A stretch of 64,000 nt of DNA, from contig OZ245789.1 in assembly GCA_965228045.1 (NCBI GenBank), forward strand, positions 2,542,001 to 2,606,000, written 5' to 3'. The notes under the pieces are model-generated. The model was not told the origin of the DNA and made no database searches. It was given only the letters and a program-made list of their open reading frames with translations. Shown here in pieces: positions 52,278 through 61,524 of the stretch. The position numbers and the translations under genes are program-made. Each line of letters starts with the position of its first letter. The first letter of the stretch is position 1. This stretch comes from JANQEU01 sp965228045 (GTDB taxonomy: Bacteria; Bacteroidota; Bacteroidia; Cytophagales; Cyclobacteriaceae).

Positions 52278-53216
52278 ATGAAAGGATTAATCAAGGGACT
52301 CCACCATGTAACCGCAACGGTAAAAGAAGCACAGGAAGATTACGACTTCTACACAAAACTTCTGGGTCAGCGACTGGTAAAAGAGACGGTGAATTTTGAC
52401 AATGAGGCTGTCTATCACTTTTACTACGGTAATAAGGTTGGTACTCCGTCCACTATCTTCACCACGTTTCCATACGCTGGACAAAATGTTCATCAAGGTA
52501 TAATTGGAACAGGGCAGGTCTATGAAACCACATTCATTGCAAGGAAAGGTAGCCTGGAATTTTGGAAAGAGCGTTTGGAGAAAGCCGATATCCTTGTGAA
52601 ACAGGGTACTCGATTTGATCAACCAATTCTCACATTTGATGATCCATCGGGTTTACATCTGTCCATCGTCGAGGGGGAAGATGATCGGAATCCCATTTGG
52701 GTGGCAGAAGGAATTCCGGCAGAGTCCATTATTACCGGGATAGAAAGTGTGACTTTGCTGATTGCCGAGGCACAATCTACATTGGATTTTCTCAAAGTTT
52801 TCGGATACGACATCATTCAATCGGAAGGTAGCTTTTTCAGTTTGTCAACTGGTGAGGGCAAACCAGGTGACCGGTTATTCTTAAGGGAGGACCCTTCTAC
52901 GGAGAGAGGAAAGAATGGTCTTGGAACTGTCCACCACGTGGCGCACAGGGTGGAGAAGATCGAAGATTCTTTAAAGATTAAAGAAACACTTGAAAAGGAT
53001 TTCGGACTGAAGGTAACTGAGGTAAAGGACCGTAAGTACTTCAAATCCATATACTTCCGAATCCCTGGCGGAGTCTTATTTGAAGTAGCCACCATCGCGC
53101 CAGGTTTTACAGTGGATGAATCTGAAGAAGCACTTGGTACAGCTCTGAAGTTGCCCGATTGGCAGGAGCCACACAGAGAAAGGATTAGCAACAGCTTACC
53201 AAAGTACGTAAAGTAG
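52278..53216 (+). CDS. VOC ring-cleaving dioxygenase (MhqO-like)
   Basis: Iron- or manganese-dependent extradiol-type dioxygenase of 312 residues with two vicinal-oxygen-chelate domains. The metal histidines are in IKGLHHVTATVKEA and LGTVHHVAHRVEK, the glutamate in GGVLFEVATIAPGF. The N-terminal domain also contains TVNFDNEAVYHFYYGNKVGTP and TIFTTFPYAG, the form seen in MhqO/MhqE/LinE-like enzymes that open hydroquinone rings. It sits 14 bases after maleylacetate reductase, so its product probably enters that enzyme, directly or after one oxidation. It is paralogous to the frameshifted gene at 45311. Confidence 0.9.
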   Translation: MKGLIKGLHHVTATVKEAQEDYDFYTKLLGQRLVKETVNFDNEAVYHFYYGNKVGTPSTIFTTFPYAGQNVHQGIIGTGQVYETTFIARKGSLEFWKERLEKADILVKQGTRFDQPILTFDDPSGLHLSIVEGEDDRNPIWVAEGIPAESIITGIESVTLLIAEAQSTLDFLKVFGYDIIQSEGSFFSLSTGEGKPGDRLFLREDPSTERGKNGLGTVHHVAHRVEKIEDSLKIKETLEKDFGLKVTEVKDRKYFKSIYFRIPGGVLFEVATIAPGFTVDESEEALGTALKLPDWQEPHRERISNSLPKYVK

Positions 53217-53347
53217 TTACTGCCTTTGAGGAAATGAATCATACCGGAGCCACGAACCAGTTTGGTTAAAATGCGGTTTTTCCGATTACGATAAGGCATC
53301 CGGTTATCAGATGCTATCTTTATTACCTGCAATCGGAGAAACGCTTT

Positions 53348-53950
53348 ATGGCTGATATACTTGTAATCTTTGCTCATCCAAAGTTTGAACGATCGAGGGT
53401 CAACAAGGCCCTCGTGGAAGTTTATTCCAAAAAAGGTGTCACCTTTCACGACCTTTATGAGGTCTATCCCGATTTCAACATCGATTTACAGTTGGAAAAG
53501 GATTTGTTGTCAAGTCATGACATCATCATCTGGCATCATCCATTTTACTGGTACAGTTGTCCACCGCTTATGAAGCAATGGATAGATGTGGTGCTTGAAT
53601 ATGATTGGGCCTACGGGCCAAATGGCAACGCTTTGAAGGGCAAGCAGGTTCTAAGCGTAATCACAACCGGAGGTTCCGAGGAAGTGTATTGTACGGAAGG
53701 CTCGAATAACTACCCGGTACATGAGTTTTTGAGACCTTTTGAGCAAACGGCGAGACTCTGTGGGATGAGTTATTTACCTCCTTTTACGGTGATGGGAACT
53801 TACAGAATAACCAATGAAGACTTAAAGACAAATGTTGAGCAGTTTGACATGATGCTGACTGCATTGAAAAATGGACTTGACAAGTCAAAGTTCAGACACA
53901 GCAACTACCTGAACCACATGTTTCCTGTCACAAATCAGGCCAAAGAATGA
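53348..53950 (+). CDS. Flavodoxin-fold NAD(P)H:quinone oxidoreductase (KefF/MdaB-like)
   Basis: FMN- or FAD-dependent reductase of 200 residues of the NQO/KefF family: start ADILVIFAHPKFERSRVN (phosphate-binding loop), IWHHPFYWYSCPPLMKQWID (family signature near residues 60-80), KQVLSVITTGGSEEVYCTEG, and a C-terminal helical cap. It reduces quinones by two electrons, avoiding radicals. Its stop overlaps the ATG of the KefB/C-type antiporter (ATGA at 53947). In E. coli KefF is the obligate ancillary subunit of KefC, so this pair is probably a quinone/electrophile-gated K+ efflux system. Confidence 0.9.
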   Translation: MADILVIFAHPKFERSRVNKALVEVYSKKGVTFHDLYEVYPDFNIDLQLEKDLLSSHDIIIWHHPFYWYSCPPLMKQWIDVVLEYDWAYGPNGNALKGKQVLSVITTGGSEEVYCTEGSNNYPVHEFLRPFEQTARLCGMSYLPPFTVMGTYRITNEDLKTNVEQFDMMLTALKNGLDKSKFRHSNYLNHMFPVTNQAKE

Positions 53951-55845
53951 GTGGGAGCATATTATTCCAGGCGATCGTCTTCCTGCTTGGAGCCATTATT
54001 TGTGTACCCATTGCCAAAAGACTCGGACTGAGTTCTGTCCTGGGCTACCTGATAGCCGGCATCCTGATTGGCCCTTACGTGTTGGGCTTCATAGGAAATG
54101 AAGGCGAGGACATCATGCATTTTGCAGAATTTGGGGTGGTCATCATGCTGTTTTTGATTGGCCTGGAGATAGACCCTAAGAGCTTCTGGCGAATGAGAAA
54201 GAGCATAGTAGGCCTTGGTAGCGGTCAGTTACTTATCACCATGGCCTTCTCAATACCGATATTGCTTTATTTGGGCCTGGATTGGCGAGTGGCGCTTGTC
54301 ATTTCGATGGCACTGGTACTGTCTTCCACCGCCATCGTCCTCCAAACCCTGAAGGAAAAAGGGCTGATGGGTACCACCTTTGGATCAGCTTCTTTCTCGA
54401 TTTTACTGTTTCAGGATATTATCGTCATTCCCATGCTGGCTGTGATTCCGCTGCTTTCCAGTAGTACACATTCCGCACCAGGCAACGGTCATGAAGGAGA
54501 AATGCAGACCTATTTACTGGAAGGCATGCCATTGGGCATTCAAACACTGGCTGTTATCATGTCTGTGGTGCTGGTAATTCTGCTGGGCAGATACCTGATT
54601 GTTCCAATGCTGAGACTTGTAGCCAAAACCCATCTTCGGGAATTGCTCACGGGATCAGCCCTGCTTATTGTTTTGGGTCTTGCTTTACTGATGGAATCGG
54701 TAGGTCTCAGCCCTGCTTTAGGAGCATTCCTTGGCGGAGTGGTACTGGCCAATAGTGAGTTCAAGCATGAGCTGGAGAGTAACCTGGAACCTTTTAAAGG
54801 GATGCTTCTTGGTTTGTTTTTCATGGCCGTAGGAGCTTCAATTAATTTCATTGTAATAACGGATAATCCATTAATGATCAGTGGGTTAGTAGTAGGGGCG
54901 GTAGTGCTTAAGACTGTGGCCATTTATCTGTTATCTGTGATATTCAAGTTCAGCATCGATTCAAGATTGATGCTCAGCATCAGCCTGGCACAAATTGGTG
55001 AGTTTGCTTTCGTACTCCTCTCGTTTGCGTTCCAGTTGAATATCCTCGATCGCAGTTACCTGGACATCATGCTTGTGGTTACAGCACTAAGTATGACGCT
55101 TGCACCAATTCTTGGGATCGTAAATGAAAGGTTGATATTGCCAAATGTTGGCACCAAGGAATCTCAAAAACGGGAAATGGACCACATTGCAAAGACCCAA
55201 AGAATAATCGTGGTTGGCTTTGGTCACTTTGGAAGTACTGTTGTGAGATTTCTTAGATCACATGGGGTGGAGGCAACCGTTCTAGACAGGGACCCTAACA
55301 GAGTGGATCTTCTCCGAAAGATGGGGTTTGAGGTTTATTATGGAGATGCCACCAGGATTGACTTATTGGAATCAGCTGGTATTGAGGAAGCGGAACTATT
55401 GATTTCTGCGATAGACAGTCCCGAAACCACTATGGAACTGGTCGAGATCGTGAAGGAAAAATATCCGCATGTCAAGCTTATGGTACGGGCCAAGTCCCGT
55501 TATGATGCCTACGAACTGCTCAATATGGGCATAGAGGATGTATATCGGGAGTCCCTTGAGACATCCGTGAAACTTGGTGTGGACGTGTTGAGTCATCTGG
55601 GTTTTAGGAAATATAGTCTCACCCGGCAGGCCCAAAATTTCATTAAATATGACGAATACAGTTTGCGTACGCTGGCTGCCAATCCTAAGAATACGGAGGA
55701 ATACATTTTCAAAGTCAGAGAAGAAATCGAGCAGCAGGAGAAGCTGCTGCAGGATGACCTAAACCGTGGAATCGTGGAAGATCATTACTGGAACAGCGAA
55801 CAGATCCAGCTCAATGAAAAAGGGAAGTCTCCAAAAGAGGAATGA
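53947..55845 (+). CDS. KefB/KefC-type cation:proton antiporter with TrkA-N domain
   Basis: CPA2 antiporter of 632 residues. About twelve membrane helices span residues 1-385 (opening SILFQAIVFLLGAIICVPIA; HPGNG-type helix replaced by MALVLSSTAIVLQTLKEKG), followed by a cytosolic RCK/TrkA-N domain (RIIVVGFGHFGSTVVRFLRS at about 419-438, G-x-G-x-x-G; then DRDPNRVDLLRKMGFEVYYGDATR) and a charged tail. Kef proteins expel K+ to acidify the cytoplasm when glutathione adducts or reduced quinone signals bind. Coupling to the quinone reductase gene and to ring-cleavage genes suggests protection against quinone electrophiles. Confidence 0.92.
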   Translation: MSGSILFQAIVFLLGAIICVPIAKRLGLSSVLGYLIAGILIGPYVLGFIGNEGEDIMHFAEFGVVIMLFLIGLEIDPKSFWRMRKSIVGLGSGQLLITMAFSIPILLYLGLDWRVALVISMALVLSSTAIVLQTLKEKGLMGTTFGSASFSILLFQDIIVIPMLAVIPLLSSSTHSAPGNGHEGEMQTYLLEGMPLGIQTLAVIMSVVLVILLGRYLIVPMLRLVAKTHLRELLTGSALLIVLGLALLMESVGLSPALGAFLGGVVLANSEFKHELESNLEPFKGMLLGLFFMAVGASINFIVITDNPLMISGLVVGAVVLKTVAIYLLSVIFKFSIDSRLMLSISLAQIGEFAFVLLSFAFQLNILDRSYLDIMLVVTALSMTLAPILGIVNERLILPNVGTKESQKREMDHIAKTQRIIVVGFGHFGSTVVRFLRSHGVEATVLDRDPNRVDLLRKMGFEVYYGDATRIDLLESAGIEEAELLISAIDSPETTMELVEIVKEKYPHVKLMVRAKSRYDAYELLNMGIEDVYRESLETSVKLGVDVLSHLGFRKYSLTRQAQNFIKYDEYSLRTLAANPKNTEEYIFKVREEIEQQEKLLQDDLNRGIVEDHYWNSEQIQLNEKGKSPKEE

Positions 55846-55895
55846 TCCTGATCTTGTGAAATCTGATTCCAGATGAAAGATAATCAGCTTGTTGG

Positions 55896-56264
55896 CTATT
55901 TCAATCTGATCTCACCTTCACCCTGGCTTACATCTCGTCCGCGAATGAGGTGATTGTAGACTTTTCCATTATCAAAATCCAATACTTGACTAACGCCAGT
56001 TCCATTGGCTTCTCCCCATGTGATGAATAATTTTCCGGGACCTATCCATTCGGCAACATATGTTTCTTCCGCCTTGACGCCCAATTCGTCTCCCGCAACT
56101 GCCTCCCAGTGCAACTGGTCGTCACTGTCGATGGTAACATGATAAATACTCTCTCCATATTGGTACTCTATGGTTTGACCAATCAGATCCATTTTATCTG
56201 CTTTGCCTGTATCATTACAGGCAAAAAGTACCCCGAGGTACAGTGTTGTAATTATGCGTTTCAT
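55896..56264 (-). CDS. Small lipoprotein with MoaF-like domain
   Basis: Lipoprotein of 122 residues (KRIITTLYLGVLFACNDTGK with lipobox). The mature part is a compact calycin-like barrel: LIGQTIEYQYGESIYHVTID, LHWEAVAGDELGVKAEETYV, LFITWGEANGTGVSQVLDFD and GKVYNHLIRGRDV. This pattern resembles the MoaF N-terminal domain family, which binds small aromatic or lipid ligands. It follows the large dehydrogenase gene by 12 bases in the same direction, so they may share an operon. The function is unknown. Confidence 0.72.
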   Translation of the reverse strand: MKRIITTLYLGVLFACNDTGKADKMDLIGQTIEYQYGESIYHVTIDSDDQLHWEAVAGDELGVKAEETYVAEWIGPGKLFITWGEANGTGVSQVLDFDNGKVYNHLIRGRDVSQGEGEIRLK

Positions 56265-56276
56265 ATTATTTGATTG

Positions 56277-59204
56277 TCAGACTCCATCCCGTAAATAGGC
56301 CAGTAGATCAGCCATTTCCTGATGGGACATGCTGTTTTCCAGCCCTTCCATCATCAAAGAAGTGCCAAGGGAACGAAATGATTTGATTTGATTTTTATTC
56401 ACATCAACGCTTTCACCACCCATCTTTATCATCGATATGCTTTGGCCTGTTTCACTGCTAATGATACCCAGGTGCACAGCACCTTCCTTGGTTTCCAGCA
56501 TATGGCTGATGTACGCAGGGTCCGCAGCGGCATTGGGATCCAGGATATCATGCAGTAGCGTTTCGGGGCTCTTTCTTCCAATTTCCGTGAGCTTTGGACC
56601 CACGTTGTTACCCATTGCACCATATTGGTGACAACTGCTACAGACATTCTCAAAGACTTTGGCTCCATTATCCGCAAATCCATCAAGCGCCAGGGCAGGT
56701 CTCATTTTTTCAACAGCTTCTTTTCGTGTGGTTACGCCAGAATCGGAAAACAATGCTTCGGCTCTCCGCTTCGTATCTTCATTGTCAGTCCACCACAGAA
56801 GTTGTCTTCTCCGTTCGAGGTCAAAATTCATTTCGCCTATGTTGATCTTTCCGTTTTCAAGAGCTGTAAGTAAGGCATCATGGTGAACCTCAAAATATAA
56901 GAGCATGTCGCTGGTATATCGGCGAATATGCGGACTCAATTCGCTCCATTTATCGATCAGTTTTCTGCCAATTTCTTTCTCCCGATAATTGGATAACTGC
57001 CTTAATGCGGCTTCCTGTATTTTGATAGGTTCGGTATTGTCCAGACAGGCATATAGTACTTCGGATTTTTTGGCATACGGTAATAGTTCGATCAGTGCAA
57101 TCTGCTGCAAGCGTATACTATCCAATAGGCTTTCATCTTCAACCCTGACAAGTGCTTCCTGGCTCAGGGTTAGGTATTGATTTGATGCAGGTAATTTTAG
57201 TTTGGTTCGCAATTTTGCCAGCTCTGTGATCACGCCAACATTATTTTCTCCCTCCAGCTCCTCCACGTATGACTCTAATGCTCCATTGGTTACTGTACCA
57301 ATTCCTTCAGTTAATTGAGCTACAACCTTTTGTTTTAGTAAGGGGTTGATACTGTATGCTGCCATGGATGAGAGCACTTTTTCCAGACCACCATCTTTAT
57401 TGGCCGCTGACAGCGCCAGTGACTCTAGAAACCGGGAGGGAACAGATGGTTCTGGATTGGTTAGTAATGACGCCAGAAGTTGCGGAGACTTCTGGTCCGC
57501 TGCCAATACCAGCGCTTCGATGGTCCACTGGTCATTATTCATTGCCGCGGTCTGAATAATACTTTCCAAAAACGCATTCTCGTCTATTTGGTCCATCATC
57601 GATAGTGAAAGCGCCGCCTGCATTCTGACTCTTGTATTTTCATCTGAAAGTGCCCTGATCCCCGCCTCGGCCAACACAGTGTTTCCATCAAATCTGCTTT
57701 CTGACAGGACAAGCGCATTTTCTCTTATTGCCGGATTTGGACGATCCAGGGCCGAAAGCAATTCTGACTCATCCAATCCAACAGTATTTTCAAGGATCCA
57801 TAAACTATGCAAGGCAGCAAGATCATTTTCAGAAGTGGTCTGAACTCTGAGTTCCTGTATTGCGGCATCTGATGGTAACTCCTCCAGTAGCAATCTGTGC
57901 GCAGTCATTCTTACCCATTGATTAGGGTGGGATAAACACTTGACCAGGTCCTTTTCATTTTGAAATTGACTCAAATCAAATTTCTTTTCAAATCCATTTC
58001 TGGTGATGCGATAAATACGGCCCTGATCCTTTCCTGCATTAATGTCAAGGGTCTTTTCTATTTCATCGGGGATCCATTCGGGATGTTCTATGACCTTACG
58101 GTGCATGTCGAGGACGTAAAGTGCTCCATTTGGCCCCACAGACATGTTTACCGGCCTGAATGCCCTGTCGCTGCTGGCCAGAAAATCTCTTTTCTCCAGA
58201 ACCCTTGACCCTCGAAATGATGCACCATTTGGTTTGAGTTTATCCACATGAATAAGGTTTAGTACCACATCAGCCACCCAGATTGTATTATCGTAAGTCT
58301 CTCCGAAAGCGCCGCCACCATAGTATGTAATACCACAAGAACCAGAGAAATAACCGGATTGCTCCGGATGATTCACACGTGATTCCTGAACCCCAATTGG
58401 GTAGATCCTGGCAAGACCATTTTCTTCATGATCAGATATATTTTCCAGTGTGTGTTGTGTGTTTATCTGGTTTTGACCAATATACCGGTCAGGAAATACG
58501 AGGTGTGAAAGATGATTTAAATTATGCGTTTCAAAAACGCGGCCGTACTCATCCATTGCCAAACCAAAACCTCCTGATGATTCTCCGAGTCGCTCTAGCT
58601 TTTTAGTTTCTACTTGAAATCGAAAATCCTGACCTCTGAGTGGTAATCGGGAAGATGGGTCATCCCACCAGTATGGATTACCATCGTTGCCGCCGTTTGC
58701 AGCGTAAATCCAGTTATCCATTCCCAGTGTTAAACCATTAAAATTGTGCTGGAGATTTCCGGTAGCGAATCCGCTCATGAGCGTGTCGACGCCTTCCGGC
58801 ACATAGTTTTGATCATCGTCACGGACATGCAGCAGGTAGGGGGGAGCAGCTACCAGCACTCCCTTTTTGTAGGGGATAAAGGCACTTGCCAATTGCAGAT
58901 TTTTAATAAAGATGATATTGCGGTCAAAAACTCCATCCCCATTTTCATCCTTCAATACCACAATCCTGCTTTCAGAATCTTCAAATGGATAGCCTGGCAT
59001 TTCCAAGACCATTGCATCTCCTAATTCATTGAACTTGAGGTCGACCGGATCGCGAATCAATGGTTCCTGCACTACCAGGGATAGATCAAAACTATCTTCA
59101 ATCATGAAGTCTTCGGGTATTTGGGGAGGTTCACAGGAATAGAATAAAATGGCAATCAGTATTGCCAACTGGCTGAAAATGTAGGTAGGTTTTTTGTTGC
59201 TCAT
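56277..59204 (-). CDS. PVC-type membrane-bound dehydrogenase/cytochrome c lipoprotein
   Basis: Start taken at ATG 59204 (SNKKPTYIFSQLAILIAIL, lipobox YSC); the frame extends eight codons upstream. About 975 residues: an N-terminal six-bladed propeller of the PQQ/membrane-bound dehydrogenase type (DPVDLKFNELGDAMVLEMPG, FNGLTLGMDNWIYAANGG, GPNGALYVLDMHRKV), a middle region of HEAT-like helical repeats (about 400-800; RPNPAIRENALVLSESRF), and a C-terminal c-type cytochrome (VCSSCHQYGAMGNNVGPKL, haem motif CSSCH, about 870) ending MADLLAYLRDG. The family, common in Planctomycetes and Bacteroidota, probably oxidises sugars. The substrate is unknown. Confidence 0.9.
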   Translation of the reverse strand: MSNKKPTYIFSQLAILIAILFYSCEPPQIPEDFMIEDSFDLSLVVQEPLIRDPVDLKFNELGDAMVLEMPGYPFEDSESRIVVLKDENGDGVFDRNIIFIKNLQLASAFIPYKKGVLVAAPPYLLHVRDDDQNYVPEGVDTLMSGFATGNLQHNFNGLTLGMDNWIYAANGGNDGNPYWWDDPSSRLPLRGQDFRFQVETKKLERLGESSGGFGLAMDEYGRVFETHNLNHLSHLVFPDRYIGQNQINTQHTLENISDHEENGLARIYPIGVQESRVNHPEQSGYFSGSCGITYYGGGAFGETYDNTIWVADVVLNLIHVDKLKPNGASFRGSRVLEKRDFLASSDRAFRPVNMSVGPNGALYVLDMHRKVIEHPEWIPDEIEKTLDINAGKDQGRIYRITRNGFEKKFDLSQFQNEKDLVKCLSHPNQWVRMTAHRLLLEELPSDAAIQELRVQTTSENDLAALHSLWILENTVGLDESELLSALDRPNPAIRENALVLSESRFDGNTVLAEAGIRALSDENTRVRMQAALSLSMMDQIDENAFLESIIQTAAMNNDQWTIEALVLAADQKSPQLLASLLTNPEPSVPSRFLESLALSAANKDGGLEKVLSSMAAYSINPLLKQKVVAQLTEGIGTVTNGALESYVEELEGENNVGVITELAKLRTKLKLPASNQYLTLSQEALVRVEDESLLDSIRLQQIALIELLPYAKKSEVLYACLDNTEPIKIQEAALRQLSNYREKEIGRKLIDKWSELSPHIRRYTSDMLLYFEVHHDALLTALENGKINIGEMNFDLERRRQLLWWTDNEDTKRRAEALFSDSGVTTRKEAVEKMRPALALDGFADNGAKVFENVCSSCHQYGAMGNNVGPKLTEIGRKSPETLLHDILDPNAAADPAYISHMLETKEGAVHLGIISSETGQSISMIKMGGESVDVNKNQIKSFRSLGTSLMMEGLENSMSHQEMADLLAYLRDGV

Positions 59205-59280
59205 CGTGAATGAATCCGAAATAATCACTCTTAAGTTAAGCCAAAAAATTACCCTATGCGAACCAATAAACCATCAAATC

Positions 59281-59808
59281 CTAATTCTTGAACTTGATGA
59301 TCCAAGGTTTTTGTACTGCAATGTTATTGGGGCAGGCCACGATGTTCTTATCGTCTGTTTCAATCCTGATGTAAAAAAGGTTGATGTCCAGGATCACACC
59401 CTCAATAGAATTGTCACCATCGATGATCTTTACTTTCTGTCCGATACGGTAAGGGAAAAAGAAAAACAGGAAAATAGATACGGTTAGATTGCTTAATACT
59501 GACCAGGTAGCAAAGAGGGCAACACCCAGGACTGTCAGAATGGAAGCAAAATACAAAGAAAGACCCTGTAATGATATTTCCCATATAGCACCCAACACAC
59601 TCAATATGATCAGGGTCATGAGCACATCAAAGAGTTTCCTCATGTACATTTCTCGGTTATAGGCAATGTTATTTCGCTTTGCCTGGCTTCTGATCAATTT
59701 GAAAAAAAGTATCCTTAACAGGAAAAAGAAGAAAACTAACCCCGCGGAAAACAATAATAAGTTGCTATTATCAAGAAAAAAGGAGATGGATTTATCGATA
59801 TGTTCCAT
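59281..59808 (-). CDS. Small MscS-type mechanosensitive channel
   Basis: Membrane protein of 175 residues: an N-terminal helix (LLLFSAGLVFFFFLLRILFF), a basic loop (QAKRNNIAYNREMYMRKLFD), two helices (VLMTLIILSVLGAIWEIS and YFASILTVLGVALFATWSVL) and an MscS beta domain (YRIGQKVKIIDGDNSIEGVI, then FYIRIETDDKNIVACPNNIA). It ends soon after the beta domain, so the cytosolic alpha/beta cage of E. coli MscS is missing, as in minimal channels. It is divergent from the second MscS-like gene at 59906. Confidence 0.87.
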   Translation of the reverse strand: MEHIDKSISFFLDNSNLLLFSAGLVFFFFLLRILFFKLIRSQAKRNNIAYNREMYMRKLFDVLMTLIILSVLGAIWEISLQGLSLYFASILTVLGVALFATWSVLSNLTVSIFLFFFFPYRIGQKVKIIDGDNSIEGVILDINLFYIRIETDDKNIVACPNNIAVQKPWIIKFKN

Positions 59809-59905
59809 TGACTTCTCTATCAGGAATTTGTTGTGTAATTTAAGTTGAGATTAGATTTGATATTTTGTCATAAATGTATTTCAAGGGAATGAATCTGCTG
59901 GCATA

Positions 59906-60715
59906 ATGAGAGATGATATTTCACAATTCATAGAAAATCTACTGGACGGTACGCTAAGTATCCTGCCAAAAATATTAACAGCGGTAGTTGTGCTGCTAAT
60001 TGGATTCCTGCTAGGGAAACTGGTTCAAAGACTGGTTAGGAAACTCATTTTGTACATCAATGAAGCGATGAACCTGAAACTGCAGGCACGCAGACTGAAC
60101 ATTGATCTTAAAAGTTCTGCCAGCTTTATTTCCGCCGCATTTTTTTGGGTCATCATATCCATTACTATTCTCACCTGCATTCACGTGCTGGAGTTGGATT
60201 TCCTCAAGGATCTGTTGGACAGAGTTGTGGGGTATTTTCCTAATATCATCGCTGCCATCGTAATCGTATTTGTGGGCATCATTGCAGGGAGGCTTCTGGG
60301 AGACCTGATTGCTTCGGCTGCCACTCAATCCGGCATCGTGGCGGATAGAAGCTTCTTAAGCCATGTGGTACGCTATTTTATTCTGGTGATCGCGATCATC
60401 ATAGCAGCAGATCAGCTTGGAATTGAGATAGGCTTTCTGATTGATGTAATCGACATTATCCTGGCGGCACTGCTTTTCGGAGCCGCTTTGGCCTTTGGAT
60501 TAGGAGCAAAAACTTCCGTTATGAATATACTGGGGTCACATTACGCCCGTAAAAACTACGAGATAGGAACGAAAATAGAATACGGAGGCATTGTTGGGAC
60601 CATAGTGAAGATTTCTGACCATGCTGTGCATTTGGAAACCATGAAAGGGCTGCAGATCATACCTTCAAAAGATTTTAGTGAGGCCTCAATAACCATTATC
60701 AGAGAGGATGAGTGA
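59906..60715 (+). CDS. MscS-like channel protein (TM-helix type)
   Basis: Membrane protein of 269 residues with conserved TM-helix repeats: LPKILTAVVVLLIGFLLGKLVQRLVRK (about 18-45), FFWVIISITILTCIHVLEL, FPNIIAAIVIVFVGIIAGRLLGDLIASA and YFILVIAIIIAADQLGI, then the pore-lining AALLFGAALAFGLGAK (about 190-205) and a short beta domain (YEIGTKIEYGGIVGTIVKIS) ending DFSEASITI. It lacks the C-terminal cage. It overlaps the next gene (MgtE_N/CBS protein) by eight bases, which ties it to the magnesium-transport operon. Confidence 0.87.
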   Translation: MRDDISQFIENLLDGTLSILPKILTAVVVLLIGFLLGKLVQRLVRKLILYINEAMNLKLQARRLNIDLKSSASFISAAFFWVIISITILTCIHVLELDFLKDLLDRVVGYFPNIIAAIVIVFVGIIAGRLLGDLIASAATQSGIVADRSFLSHVVRYFILVIAIIIAADQLGIEIGFLIDVIDIILAALLFGAALAFGLGAKTSVMNILGSHYARKNYEIGTKIEYGGIVGTIVKISDHAVHLETMKGLQIIPSKDFSEASITIIREDE

Positions 60716-61514
60716 AGAAATATTGATCAAAGAGTTTTTGGCAAAACACCCGAAACTTGCCTGGAATGTCATTTCGGAACTGAAATCCAATGAGATTCTG
60801 TCATTGATTCGAAGCCTGGGAATAGAGGAACAAAAGATCGTCATCTCCATGATTGGCGGGAGGAAGGCGACAAAAGTTTTGGAGAAAATGACGCAGGATG
60901 AATCCGTCCAACTACTAAAACACTTATCACCCATTTCTGCAGACATGGTATTCCGCGCGATGCCCGAAGGCATAAGAGGTGATCTTCTCGAAAGGCTTCC
61001 GGAGGAGCTGATCCGGATGTATAAGCGGTCGTTGTCATTTACAGTTGGCCAGATAGGCGCTCACCTTAATTCAACTGTACTGGCCCTCCGGGAGGACATG
61101 CTGGTACAGCAGGCTCTTGGAAGTTTGAAAGGGGAAAAAGATGTTGAACACAAACAGTTTTTTGTCCTTAACGAGGCATTTCAACTTATTGGTTTCATCG
61201 AAGCCGGTACGCTAATTACATCTGAACCAAATAAACCAATTAAGTCATTAATCAGACAGATGCCCATTTTGATCACAGCGGAAATGAGTGTAAAGGATGT
61301 ACTGGACAGTTGGGATGATGCATTTTTTGAACTACCGGTAACCAATGTGAAAAATGAGTTTTTGGGTATTGTGACACGACAGCTTCTAAAAGCTCAATAT
61401 GTTCATGACAATGAATCCGGTAGATCCACAATGAAAGCAGGAAGTGCATTGGCGGAATTGTACCTCATTGGATTGTCCAGCCTGCTTGGCAATTCAGGTC
61501 CTCACAAAAACTAA
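60708..61514 (+). CDS. Soluble MgtE_N plus CBS-domain protein
   Basis: Cytoplasmic protein of 268 residues without membrane helices. Residues 1-125 follow the MgtE N-terminal superhelical domain (PKLAWNVISELKSNEILSLI, then ATKVLEKMTQDESVQLLKHL, ISADMVFRAMPEGIRGDLLE). A CBS pair occupies about 130-235 (LALREDMLVQQALGSLKGE, ELPVTNVKNEFLGIVTRQLL). It looks like an MgtE that lost its channel. It overlaps the MscS-like gene upstream and lies 10 bases before a full-length MgtE gene, so it may be a regulatory subunit of that transporter. Confidence 0.82.
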   Translation: MSEEILIKEFLAKHPKLAWNVISELKSNEILSLIRSLGIEEQKIVISMIGGRKATKVLEKMTQDESVQLLKHLSPISADMVFRAMPEGIRGDLLERLPEELIRMYKRSLSFTVGQIGAHLNSTVLALREDMLVQQALGSLKGEKDVEHKQFFVLNEAFQLIGFIEAGTLITSEPNKPIKSLIRQMPILITAEMSVKDVLDSWDDAFFELPVTNVKNEFLGIVTRQLLKAQYVHDNESGRSTMKAGSALAELYLIGLSSLLGNSGPHKN

Positions 61515-61524
61515 TTAATAGCTT

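Noticed and set aside
52817..53449. Leftward 210-residue ORF
   Set aside because: It is antisense to the intact dioxygenase and the quinone reductase start; it has no family features.
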